A DNA stretch of 34,071 nt from positions 1 to 34,071 of the forward strand of contig JAGBTH010000003.1 of NCBI GenBank assembly GCA_017631385.1. Direction: 5' to 3'. Position numbers and translations under genes: made by a program. The notes beneath the pieces are model-generated. The model was not told where the DNA came from. It saw nothing but the letters and a program-made list of their open reading frames with translations, and did not search any database. This document shows, piece after piece, positions 14,326 to 22,504 of the stretch; within the stretch, counting starts at the first letter, position 1, and each line of letters begins with the position of its first letter. Source of the stretch: Kiritimatiellia bacterium (lineage in GTDB: Bacteria > Verrucomicrobiota > Kiritimatiellia > RFP12 > UBA1067).

Positions 14326-15203
14326 ATATATCGCAGATTAGCAAAGTCATTTCTAAAACGTGGAGAAACCCTCGTTATTTATGGTATTTTATTAGAAATG
14401 TTAATATTTTGCGCGATCACTTTCCTAAAGTCTATCAGCGTTATGTGACGCGGAAGAACCTAGATTTAGGTAAGACCCAAGATTTAAGGAAACTTCATGT
14501 TATTTTAAGGACTACTGATTTTGTGATGAATCTTAACGCTTCGCGGCAATTGGAGGAATTTGGGATTAAATCGCGAAATGATGTTATTAAAGTTGGTGGT
14601 TGTTCGCTTTTTTTAGCAGCTAAGAAGTTCGCGGAAGAGTTTGGCGAGGAGAATATTCGTATTACTCTCGTTGTTGATCGCCTTTCTGAAGTTGGATTGA
14701 CTCAATATAAGGATGCCGCGAATAGAGTAGGAATGGAGTTTGACGTTCTTGAGGCCAAAGGTCATGGTAACGGGTCTACATTCCAAACGCAGATTGATGT
14801 TGCGTTGAAAGATACTGACGATACTTTAGTTTTAATTCTTGAAGACGATTATAAGCTCAATGAATTAGCGTTCGTAACATGCTTTAAGGTAATGAGGGAT
14901 AATTCTAAAGTTATTGGAATGAATCCTCATTTTCATCCTGACAGGGTTAGGTTTCAGGATGTCAAAGGCTATGCTGTTATTGGTAAAAAACTTTACGGAC
15001 GAGTTTCAAGTACTTGCTGTACCTTTTTTATGACGGCTTCAAAAATTAAGGAATACGAGAAGAATTTGCGCGTTTACGATGGTTGGGAGAAGGGTTCGGT
15101 AGGATGCGCCTGGGAAAAGGAGATATGCTTAGCTCCGTTCGGCTGGACTTTAGCCGAACATCTTCATTTAAGCGACTTATCGCCAGTTAATGATTTTCAA
15201 TAA
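14322..15203 (+). CDS. Glycosyltransferase-like protein (GT-A type suspected)
   Basis: This 293-residue soluble protein has no membrane span. The centre shows LVLILEDDYKLNE, where EDD could be the metal-binding acidic motif of a GT-A fold. It is preceded by a nucleotide-sugar-type beta-alpha region (IRITLVVDRLSEVGLTQY). A C-terminal segment with WEKGSVGCAWEKE could hold the acceptor-side acidic residues. No exact family is recognised. The ATG overlaps the activase stop by ATGA, which ties its translation to the glycyl-radical genes even though its type fits better with the convergent polysaccharide genes; it may have been captured into the operon. Its last 17 bases overlap the end of the GT17-like gene on the opposite strand. 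Confidence 0.55.
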   Translation: MNISQISKVISKTWRNPRYLWYFIRNVNILRDHFPKVYQRYVTRKNLDLGKTQDLRKLHVILRTTDFVMNLNASRQLEEFGIKSRNDVIKVGGCSLFLAAKKFAEEFGEENIRITLVVDRLSEVGLTQYKDAANRVGMEFDVLEAKGHGNGSTFQTQIDVALKDTDDTLVLILEDDYKLNELAFVTCFKVMRDNSKVIGMNPHFHPDRVRFQDVKGYAVIGKKLYGRVSSTCCTFFMTASKIKEYEKNLRVYDGWEKGSVGCAWEKEICLAPFGWTLAEHLHLSDLSPVNDFQ

Positions 15204-16170
15204 ATTTCTTGTAGAGCCAGTTTTTAAGACTCGTTGGTAAAATACGTCTTAATGCTAAAATCGAGACTCTACGAAGCGCGGCGAAAATGCGAGGGAAAAG
15301 TGTTTTAAGATAATAGGGTAAATTAGTTTCAAATACGAGATTTTTGTACTTATCTTTATTGTTAATCAGAAATGGTGGAAAAGATGTGTCAAGTGGAACT
15401 GCAAAAAAGCGGTCTTTACTAGCGTGTGGAGGTAATCCCGATTGTATTCGTTTAGCGACAGTTTCTGCTAATGTATTTTCATTAGTATCATTTTCTGTAT
15501 GAGCTATTGATTTAATTTTAGTAATTACAGCTTCAACGCCTCCGCAATAAGAGAAGTGCCATCCAGCATTCTTGATAATATTGGTTGGCTTTAGAAATCT
15601 GACGACAGAAGGAGTCATTCCGTCATTTGCGCGCCAATCAACTGAATATAATAGTTCGTTATCATTAGGCTTCGCTTTTTTAAGGAAAGAAAGAGGGAGT
15701 ATTTGAGGGCCGCCTAACCAAGTAGGGTTAGAATAATTCTTATAATTTACAAAATAATAGTACATACTTAAGCTAAGATGCGAAGCGCCATTATAAGATA
15801 ATGCCTTTTTTATTGCTTCAGGACTAGGGATTTCATCTAAGTCTGCGATAATTAAGTAGTCATTATCTTTTGCGGTTTTAGGAATGCCGCGTAAAATAGC
15901 ATTGCGTTGACAATTTTCACGAATCCACGCCATTTCACGATTTGTTGCTTCTGGAAATGATGGAAATTCGTCAACTATAATGTGTATTATTTTATCTTTG
16001 AATTTTTCAAATCGCTTTTTGTTTTCAGCGTAGTATAGAGGCTTTGGATTTCCAGTGTGTGTTAAGGTGGATTCTACAATTACAAACTTATCGACAACTG
16101 AATTAAGTGTATTGAGCCTTATCTCAAGAAGGTCAAGTTCGTTGAAAAAACTGAAACAATCGTAGATCAT
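15187..16170 (-). CDS. Glycosyltransferase family 17-like protein
   Basis: The protein starts MIYDCFSFFNELDLLEIRL, a clear match to the start of GT17 (beta-1,4-mannosyl-glycoprotein N-acetylglucosaminyltransferase-type) domains. It continues with VVDKFVIVESTLTHTG, the REMAWIREN helix and the acidic motif YLIIADLDEIPS, the likely metal/nucleotide-sugar site. With the start at 16170 it has 327 residues and begins 20 bases after the upstream GT4-like stop. The frame could extend to an ATG at 16230 inside that gene, but the extra 20 residues are not family-like. Bacterial GT17-like proteins are found in surface-glycan clusters, which suits the neighbouring flippase. The donor and acceptor sugars are unknown. 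Confidence 0.85.
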   Translation of the reverse strand: MIYDCFSFFNELDLLEIRLNTLNSVVDKFVIVESTLTHTGNPKPLYYAENKKRFEKFKDKIIHIIVDEFPSFPEATNREMAWIRENCQRNAILRGIPKTAKDNDYLIIADLDEIPSPEAIKKALSYNGASHLSLSMYYYFVNYKNYSNPTWLGGPQILPLSFLKKAKPNDNELLYSVDWRANDGMTPSVVRFLKPTNIIKNAGWHFSYCGGVEAVITKIKSIAHTENDTNENTLAETVAKRIQSGLPPHASKDRFFAVPLDTSFPPFLINNKDKYKNLVFETNLPYYLKTLFPRIFAALRRVSILALRRILPTSLKNWLYKKFIENH

Positions 16171-16189
16171 GAGAGTACTAAGAGATTGG

Positions 16190-17434
16190 TTAAGAGGAGT
16201 GTCGAGTCTGCCAGTGTAAACGGATTGCATTCGGCAAAGAATAGGCCAAGTTCATGCTGAATCGTGTTGAAAGATCGGGTGGACCGCCAATGATATTCTT
16301 GAGTGAGTTTTTAATTTCGGAGTTGGAGATTCTTGTCTCAAATCCATTTATCTCAAAAATCTTTTCAAGGTCTTTACCGGTTTTATTAGATTCTGCTAGG
16401 AGACTATAGGCTTTTAAAAGAATAGGTGTAAAGTTCTTTATAGAGTAGCGATTGACAATACTTTCGCGGCAGAGCTGTTTTTGATTTTCCGTCGGCGGGT
16501 TTGATGATAAGTGTGTAATCGTTTCTTCGGCTGCAGAGCTGTCGCGTACAGGATATCCGCCGAAGTTGAGAGATGCAATTTCTATTTGAGCATTATCGTT
16601 TCTAGGCTTTGAGAGCGCGATGCAAGGCGTCCCGCAAGACATCGCTTCTGCTACGACATATCCAAACGATTCTCCTATTGGAGAGAAGTTCATTGTTGCG
16701 TTGCAAGCTGTATAAAATGCGCTTAGTTCATTCGGTCCTTTTAGCGCTGGAATTCGAATAATTCTTTCTTTTATTGAGCTTGGCCAATCGTTGGTAATAT
16801 CAATATTATCGGAATAATCATTAACTGTGACAAAAAAGATGTTTTTTGACTTTTCCATCGCAGGGACTACTGCATTGCTAAGTGTGATCCAATCCGTTTT
16901 TCCGAGGCGCCCAATAACTATTGCGTCAGAAGGGATTTTATATTCATCTCTAAAGTTGGAAGGTGTAGGCTTAAAAGATTCTGTGTCAACGCAATAAGGA
17001 AGATAAATACCTGTGCGATGAATGGGATAGAGCCAGCGTCTCCATCTCCAAAGATCCCATCGTGAAATATGAGCATGAACATCTATCGGATTAGGGATTG
17101 TTAAGTCCGCAATACCAAAAACATTCGTTTCGATAATGCGAGCGCGGCAATGTTTTTTTAACTCCCAGAGAATGTTGTTTTCTCGCTGTGAAGCTCCGCC
17201 GCCTCGATGAATATGCACAATATTTGGGCTAAACTCTTTTATTGTTGCCAGTGAAGAGAGCCCTATAAAAAGAGGGATGTTTAGTCTTAAACACTCATCT
17301 GCTGCGGGTCCCCCAGATTCTAACGCCCAAACTACAACTTCGTGACCCGCTGATTTAGCAATTTTTGCGCAATTAACTAGAAATTTAGGAGTACCACGAT
17401 ATCCTAATTCATTAGTTATTAGTAGTATCTTCAT
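16190..17434 (-). CDS. GT4-type glycosyltransferase (GT-B fold)
   Basis: This 414-residue cytoplasmic transferase begins MKILLITNELGYRGTPKFLV, the usual GT4 N-terminal strand and glycine-rich loop. The C-terminal donor-sugar domain has IVIGRLGKTDW and the E-x7-E-like motif ESFGYVVAEAMSCGTP. It probably adds a sugar to a lipid-linked oligosaccharide or surface glycan at the inner face of the membrane. Its ATG overlaps the flippase stop (17431-17434), so the two are translationally coupled. Specificity cannot be read. Confidence 0.9.
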   Translation of the reverse strand: MKILLITNELGYRGTPKFLVNCAKIAKSAGHEVVVWALESGGPAADECLRLNIPLFIGLSSLATIKEFSPNIVHIHRGGGASQRENNILWELKKHCRARIIETNVFGIADLTIPNPIDVHAHISRWDLWRWRRWLYPIHRTGIYLPYCVDTESFKPTPSNFRDEYKIPSDAIVIGRLGKTDWITLSNAVVPAMEKSKNIFFVTVNDYSDNIDITNDWPSSIKERIIRIPALKGPNELSAFYTACNATMNFSPIGESFGYVVAEAMSCGTPCIALSKPRNDNAQIEIASLNFGGYPVRDSSAAEETITHLSSNPPTENQKQLCRESIVNRYSIKNFTPILLKAYSLLAESNKTGKDLEKIFEINGFETRISNSEIKNSLKNIIGGPPDLSTRFSMNLAYSLPNAIRLHWQTRHSS

Positions 17435-18795
17435 TTTTTATGCCTACTTAATGCAATTGCGCAACAGATTGCCCTTATAGAAATGCTAGTTGTCATCCAA
17501 TAAAGCATTGTTTTAAGAGAGTAGATGTTATGAGTGTTTAGGAACTTCGTCCAAGATTCGGGAATTATATTTGTGAAGTATCCATGTCCAGTAACGATTA
17601 GAAGCAATACAGGGTAGAGAATATCTAATGGTAAATACCATTTAAGATAGGTAAAACGATTAGCTGAAATTTCAGCCGTTGTATAAAGAGCGATTATAGA
17701 TGAAATAAGGCTTAATCCGATAAGCCAAGGTATTACCCACCAATATGCTGAATATAATTCTCCATTTGGAAGTAAAGAAAGTATCCATTTTCCGCAAACT
17801 AAAAAGGGGGTTGCGATGAGTAGACAAAACACAGCATTCGCAGCAAAAGTCTTTAGTAATAATGGTTTAAAAGATTCTCCTTTTGCTGCTTTTTCTGCAG
17901 TAAAGGGAAAGATTGTGAAAGCGAGCGTGCAACATAAAAAGCCTGCTATTTCTGAGAATCGTGTTGCCATATAGTATCCAGCAGAATCTAGGTCTGGAAG
18001 GCGTTGTCTAATAATTGTTGCTTCTGTAACGCCATTAAATCCACCTATTAGTCCAGATATAAGAAATATAATAAAGAGTTTTCCGAATTGACGTGTAATG
18101 TCTTTTTCCCAGTATGGTTCGGATTTGACGGAGAGTTCTTTTTTAAGGGCGATGACTGACGCAGTCATGCTGAAAATTGGGATCGAAACTTGGCCGATAA
18201 AGTAACCCGATAGTGCACGAAAGGGCATCGTGACGAGCATTGCAAGCAAGCGGATCGGAGCGCCTAAAATGCTGATAATCGATTGTGCTTTGAATTTTTT
18301 GAGCGATTGAAGCGCGTTTGAGTAGATTGGCGAAACCGCTGATACGAATGATGTCGCGATTATGATTAAACCAAGCGAGCCCTCGACAATGCGGATTCGC
18401 TCTAAAAAAGCGGGCATTAGAAGCCGCGCTATGATAATCGCCAAAAAGAGAAATACCGCGCTTGAAATAAAAACGCCGCGCATTAGAGTTTTAAGTTTAC
18501 CGAATTCCTTATTTACGGAAAGTCGCGTAAGTTCATTCCTGAACGTGTTCGAGAATGCGGCGATTGGAATGGCGAGAAAGCTGGCGAACTGCATTAAGGG
18601 CATTACCGCGCCTAGCTCAGAAGGCGGAACATATTTAGGTACGAGCCAAAGTCCGACGAACGCATTAAGCGCGTCGGCAGCGCGGCAAGCTAAAAAGAGC
18701 ATTAAAGAATACCACCAAAAATCACCCATCTTCTGATGCAGCGTTTTTAGTTTAGCCTTTATTGCACTCTGTAATCTATTTAAAGTATTTAACAT
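17431..18795 (-). CDS. Polysaccharide/oligosaccharide flippase (Wzx-like, MOP superfamily)
   Basis: This 454-residue integral membrane protein has about 12 hydrophobic spans, a short cytoplasmic N-terminus and the early motif ADALNAFVGLWLVPKYVPPS, typical of Wzx/RfbX-type exporters. Such flippases move undecaprenyl-linked oligosaccharides from the inner to the outer face of the cytoplasmic membrane. It is the first gene of a minus-strand set followed by two glycosyltransferases, consistent with a small surface-glycan module. No polymerase (Wzy) or ligase is in view. No Shine-Dalgarno precedes the ATG; the predicted leader is about 13 bases from an extended -10. Confidence 0.88.
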   Translation of the reverse strand: MLNTLNRLQSAIKAKLKTLHQKMGDFWWYSLMLFLACRAADALNAFVGLWLVPKYVPPSELGAVMPLMQFASFLAIPIAAFSNTFRNELTRLSVNKEFGKLKTLMRGVFISSAVFLFLAIIIARLLMPAFLERIRIVEGSLGLIIIATSFVSAVSPIYSNALQSLKKFKAQSIISILGAPIRLLAMLVTMPFRALSGYFIGQVSIPIFSMTASVIALKKELSVKSEPYWEKDITRQFGKLFIIFLISGLIGGFNGVTEATIIRQRLPDLDSAGYYMATRFSEIAGFLCCTLAFTIFPFTAEKAAKGESFKPLLLKTFAANAVFCLLIATPFLVCGKWILSLLPNGELYSAYWWVIPWLIGLSLISSIIALYTTAEISANRFTYLKWYLPLDILYPVLLLIVTGHGYFTNIIPESWTKFLNTHNIYSLKTMLYWMTTSISIRAICCAIALSRHKK

Positions 18796-18814
18796 TTATT
18801 TAATTTTGATGTTT

Positions 18815-18823
18815 ATTATACCA
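18815..18823 (-). promoter_or_regulatory. Extended -10 element for the flippase operon
   Basis: On the minus strand the sequence reads TGGTATAAT, within the same ATGGTATAAT decamer as in front of the cysteine desulfurase. Nineteen bases separate it from the ATG at 18795. A canonical -35 is not evident. Confidence 0.6.
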
Positions 18824-18870
18824 TAAAACGACAAGTTAGGCGAAATACTGGGATTTTTGTTCGTAGAATT

Positions 18871-18879
18871 TGGTATAAT
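18871..18879 (+). promoter_or_regulatory. Extended -10 element for der
   Basis: TGGTATAAT is followed by a ~15-base leader with a GGAG ribosome-binding site at 18892-18895, five bases before the ATG at 18901. It stands back-to-back with the flippase promoter about 50 bases away. Confidence 0.65.
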
Positions 18880-18900
18880 ATTGGCAATTTAGGAGATGTT

Positions 18901-20244
18901 ATGAATGTTGTAAGTTTAGTGGGTCGCCCCAATACTGGTAAGAGCGCGCTTTTTAATCGCATTGCGAAAAAGCGCGTCGCTATTGTTTTTGATCAGCCTG
19001 GTGTTACTCGTGACCGTGTAACACGTGAAGTTGATATCGCTAATCGTAAGGTTATGCTCGTTGATACGGGCGGTATTGCGTTTGATAAGCGTGTTACGCG
19101 CGACCCCTTAGATGATGAGACGCGCTCTCAGGCTGCGCTCGCTGTCGAGGACTCGGCTGTATGTATTATCGTTGTTGATGCGCGTGAGGGTATTACGCCT
19201 TTGGACGCTGAAGTTATTAAGCGCGTTAGAGAGTCGGGCGTACCTTGTATGATTGCCGCGAATAAGTGCGATACGGCCGATGAAGATTGGCGCGCCCATG
19301 AGTACGATCGCTTTGGGTTAGAGGTATTCCCGGTTTCGGCTGAACATTCGCGCGGTGTTGATGCGCTCTTGAAGCGCGTTGTTGAAGTTCTCCCTAAGGT
19401 TGATGAAGCCGAAGAAGCTGCTAAAAGGCCTCTTCGTGTTGCGATTGTAGGTCGTCCTAATGCCGGTAAGAGCTCTTATGTTAATAGGCTTCTTAATGCG
19501 CCGCGCGTAATCGTATCTGAAATTCCAGGTACTACGCGTGACGCTGTTGAAGTTCCGTTTACGATCGGCTCCGGTCCTGAAGCTCGGCGTTATATGCTCG
19601 TTGATACGGCTGGCATGAAGCCTCATACTAAGATGTCTAAGACTTCGGTTGATAATTTCTCGCTTTTCCGCTCTGAACAGGCGATTGAAGAGGCTGATGT
19701 CGTTCTTCTTGTAATGGACCCGATTATGGGCCCGACATTGCAGGATAAGCGTATCGCCGGTAAGATTCTTGACGCTAACCGCAGCTGCGTAGTCTTAATG
19801 AATAAGTGGGACTTAGCCCAAGAGCAGGGTATTACCGAGACTAAAGCTACTGAAGCGTTGCGCTCGATGATGCCGTTCTTGAATTTTGCGCCTGTCGTTT
19901 ATTGCTCTAATAAGTCGGGTTATAATATTCGTCGAACGGTTGATGCGATTGATCGCGCCGCGGCTTCGGCTTGCGAGCGAATTCCTACCGGAATGCTTAA
20001 CAACGTACTTGTTAAGGCGACTAAGAAGACGCTCTCGCCCATGATGAAGGGTAAGCGCCTTAAGATTTATTACGCGCTTCAGGTTTCGACGAATCCTCAG
20101 ACTATTCGTCTCTTTGTAAACGATCCTAAGCTTGTAACGCCCGCGTATTTAAGCTATCTTGAGAAGAATATTCGCGCTCGCTTTGGTCTTGAAGGCGCGC
20201 CTTTAAGAATATTCCTTAAGGCTCGTGAGCGTAAGAGTTCGTGA
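18901..20244 (+). CDS. der: Ribosome-assembly GTPase Der (EngA)
   Basis: Der is an essential tandem GTPase needed for maturation of the 50S ribosomal subunit. The 447-residue protein has two full G domains. The first shows GRPNTGKS (residues 8-15), DTGG and NKCD. The second, after a short acidic linker, shows GRPNAGKS, DTAG and NKWD. A C-terminal KH-like RNA-binding domain follows, starting near MLNNVLVKATKKT. All nucleotide-binding motifs are intact. It heads a plus-strand run with a methyltransferase and epmA, a grouping consistent with translation-related functions. The start is supported by GGAG. Confidence 0.98.
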   Translation: MNVVSLVGRPNTGKSALFNRIAKKRVAIVFDQPGVTRDRVTREVDIANRKVMLVDTGGIAFDKRVTRDPLDDETRSQAALAVEDSAVCIIVVDAREGITPLDAEVIKRVRESGVPCMIAANKCDTADEDWRAHEYDRFGLEVFPVSAEHSRGVDALLKRVVEVLPKVDEAEEAAKRPLRVAIVGRPNAGKSSYVNRLLNAPRVIVSEIPGTTRDAVEVPFTIGSGPEARRYMLVDTAGMKPHTKMSKTSVDNFSLFRSEQAIEEADVVLLVMDPIMGPTLQDKRIAGKILDANRSCVVLMNKWDLAQEQGITETKATEALRSMMPFLNFAPVVYCSNKSGYNIRRTVDAIDRAAASACERIPTGMLNNVLVKATKKTLSPMMKGKRLKIYYALQVSTNPQTIRLFVNDPKLVTPAYLSYLEKNIRARFGLEGAPLRIFLKARERKSS

Positions 20245-20266
20245 TAACTTTAATTAGGTTAATAAG

Positions 20267-21511
20267 ATGGAACGCTTTGAATTAGATCAATCCCTTCAAG
20301 AAGAAATCCGCTCTAGCGTCTTTGGCGAAGGGTTTATGAAGATTGTTCAGTCGGTAAGGCGAAACGGTAAGTCGTTTAAAATAGCGATGCGCCCTGTGGA
20401 TATCGGCGGTAGGAGGCTTTTCCAGGCCGAGATGACTGACGATGGTCAGGTTCGCGTTAAGAATTTTGAAATTGACGACGCGCGAGACGGGCTTGAAGAG
20501 ATTATTGCTCAGCGCGGCGCTCGCGATCTCCATCTTATGACGGCTAAGGGCGATCTTCATGTTCGCGTAACTAAAAAGGGCCGTGTCTTAGTTTCGCGCT
20601 CTGGTGCGATGGATCGTGAAGTTGTAGTTAAACCTCATGATCGTGTTAAAAAGCTCCCTCTAACGAGCTTTGAGTCCGCAGCTCTCTTAAGGACAATCGG
20701 CTTAAGCGACGGCTCCGGTAATATCCGCGCTTCAATGCGCGGTAAATATGATCAGGTTAATGAGTTTCTTAAGGTTGTTAATGATACTCTTGCCGAAGCT
20801 ACACCGGCTGATAAGGCTAAAACCTTTACAGTAATAGATTGCGGTTGTGGTAAAGCGTATTTAACGATTAGCCTTTATCCTTATTTATCCGAAGTTCTCG
20901 GGTTTAATGATGTCAGAATCGTCGGTGTCGATCGTCGCGCCGATGTTATTAAGGCGGCTAAAGAGATGGCTAAGCGCCTTGATCTCGCTGATAAGGTGAT
21001 GTTTGTTGAGAGCGATTTAGAAAAGTTCAATCCAGCCGATATTTTAGCTCCTGGAGCTGATGAGCGCCCCGAGATTGATCTTGTTGTATCGCTTCACGCT
21101 TGTGATACGGCGACTGACGAAGCTTTAGCGAAGGGTGTCGAGTGGAAGACGCGCTATATTCTTTCGGCTCCGTGCTGTCAGCATGAGCTCCAGAAAGTTC
21201 TCGATGATAAGGGCGCGTTCGCAGGTCTTATGCGTCAATCGATTTTAAGAGAGAGGCTCTGCGATATCTTAACGGATTCCTTTAGAGCTCAGATTTTGCG
21301 TATCTTAGGCTTTAGAACTCAGGTTATCGAGTTCGTTTCGAGTGAGGCTACGGCGCGCAATATTCTTCTTAAGTGCGTCTGGGGCGTTAAGCCCGGGCAG
21401 AGCGGTCCAGTTAGCGAATATCTAGATTTGCGTGACTATTGGCGCGTAACTCCATGGCTCGAAAAGCGTCTTGGCGATAGATTATCTAAGTTTCTCGAAA
21501 GGTACGCCTAA
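20267..21511 (+). CDS. SAM-dependent methyltransferase with a PCCQHE motif
   Basis: This 414-residue protein has an N-terminal ~150-residue region rich in basic and beta segments (possible RNA-binding part). A class I methyltransferase domain follows, with motif I TVIDCGCGKAYLTISLYPYL and IVGVDRR as the acidic end of the second strand. The downstream VSLHACDTATDEAL and SAPCCQHEL motifs resemble the Methyltransf_32/METTL25-RRNAD1 type; that assignment is from memory. Target unknown, with RNA more likely than a small molecule given its place between der and epmA. It lies 22 bases after der. Confidence 0.75.
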   Translation: MERFELDQSLQEEIRSSVFGEGFMKIVQSVRRNGKSFKIAMRPVDIGGRRLFQAEMTDDGQVRVKNFEIDDARDGLEEIIAQRGARDLHLMTAKGDLHVRVTKKGRVLVSRSGAMDREVVVKPHDRVKKLPLTSFESAALLRTIGLSDGSGNIRASMRGKYDQVNEFLKVVNDTLAEATPADKAKTFTVIDCGCGKAYLTISLYPYLSEVLGFNDVRIVGVDRRADVIKAAKEMAKRLDLADKVMFVESDLEKFNPADILAPGADERPEIDLVVSLHACDTATDEALAKGVEWKTRYILSAPCCQHELQKVLDDKGAFAGLMRQSILRERLCDILTDSFRAQILRILGFRTQVIEFVSSEATARNILLKCVWGVKPGQSGPVSEYLDLRDYWRVTPWLEKRLGDRLSKFLERYA

Positions 21512-21514
21512 GCC

Positions 21515-22363
21515 GTGAATATAGCCGCACTCCTTAAAAGAGCTCGTATTGTCTCGCGCATACGTTCTTTTTTTGATGAGCGCGGCTTTATTGAGGTCGA
21601 AACTCCTGTAAGAATCGCTGCTCCCGCCCCAGAGACGAATATTGATTGTCCACCAGTTGCGACAGGTGGCTTTTTAAGGGCGTCACCTGAGCTTCAGATG
21701 AAAAAGCTTCTCGCTTTAGGGATGGAGAAGATTTATCAGATCGGGCCTTGCTTTCGTGATGGTGAGAAGGGCTCGCGGCATAATCCCGAATTTACCATGA
21801 TTGAATGGTATCGCCGCGATAGTTCATATCTTAATATAAAAGACGATATTACTGAACTTATGCGCACGCTTTTAGCGGAATTCGCGCCTGAGCTCGAGGC
21901 TAGGTTTCAAGAAATTACTGTCTGCGAGGCGTATCTTAAGTATGCGCATTGGGATCCGTGGATTGAGAATGATCATGATCGCTTTGACTTTGATATGGCC
22001 ACTAAGATCGAGCCCGCGATAAAGGCGATGGGTGGCGGCGTATTTCTTATGGATTATCCGCCTTGGGCTGCGTCGCTCTCGCGTTTACGCGGTGATGTAG
22101 CCGAAAGATGGGAATTATATTGGAATGGTGTTGAGTTAGCTAATTGTTTTAGCGAGCTAAATGATTCTAAAGAGCAGCTTAAACGCTTTGAAATAGCCCG
22201 CGAAGAGCGCCGCGAATTAGGCGAAGCTGATTATCCTATTGATATGGAGTTTATTAATTCGGTAGAAGCTATGGGTTTAGCTTCAGGCGTAGCTCTAGGG
22301 ATTGATAGGTTAGTTATGGCGCTATTAAATATTTCAGATATTTCCTTAGTAAGAGTACTGTAA
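21515..22363 (+). CDS. epmA: EF-P lysine ligase (EpmA/GenX/PoxA-like)
   Basis: EpmA is a class II lysyl-tRNA-synthetase paralogue that attaches (R)-beta-lysine to elongation factor P. The 282-residue protein has motif 2 (FRDGEKGSRHNPEFTMIEWY) and motif 3 (SGVALGIDRLVMALL) of the catalytic core, plus VELANCFSELND typical of EpmA. It lacks the tRNA anticodon-binding domain of full LysRS. It starts with GTG at 21515, three bases after the methyltransferase stop. The usual partner genes efp and epmB (lysine 2,3-aminomutase) are not in this window. E. coli EpmA is about 325 residues, so this one is short. Confidence 0.93.
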   Translation: MNIAALLKRARIVSRIRSFFDERGFIEVETPVRIAAPAPETNIDCPPVATGGFLRASPELQMKKLLALGMEKIYQIGPCFRDGEKGSRHNPEFTMIEWYRRDSSYLNIKDDITELMRTLLAEFAPELEARFQEITVCEAYLKYAHWDPWIENDHDRFDFDMATKIEPAIKAMGGGVFLMDYPPWAASLSRLRGDVAERWELYWNGVELANCFSELNDSKEQLKRFEIAREERRELGEADYPIDMEFINSVEAMGLASGVALGIDRLVMALLNISDISLVRVL

Positions 22364-22449
22364 CGAAAAGTAGTATAAGACCTTCTTGTGTCACTCGCTC
22401 AAAAAATCTCATCTTGCTTACCCTCTCCCAAAAATTAGAAATATCAATT

Positions 22450-22478
22450 TTGACTAAACAAAAAAGATTAGTTATAAT
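22450..22478 (+). promoter_or_regulatory. Canonical sigma70-type promoter
   Basis: TTGACT (22450-22455), a 17-base spacer and TATAAT (22473-22478) form the best -35/-10 pair in the window. A GGAG ribosome-binding site at 22494-22497 lies seven bases before the ATG at 22505. It should drive the giant secreted-protein gene strongly and independently of epmA. Confidence 0.8.
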
Positions 22479-22504
22479 ATTTCAAAATAATTTGGAGTAT
22501 TATT

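Noticed and set aside
15187..18795. Recently acquired genomic island
   Set aside because: The glycan genes look somewhat more AT-rich, but there is no integrase, tRNA, direct repeat or sharp composition break that I can defend by eye.
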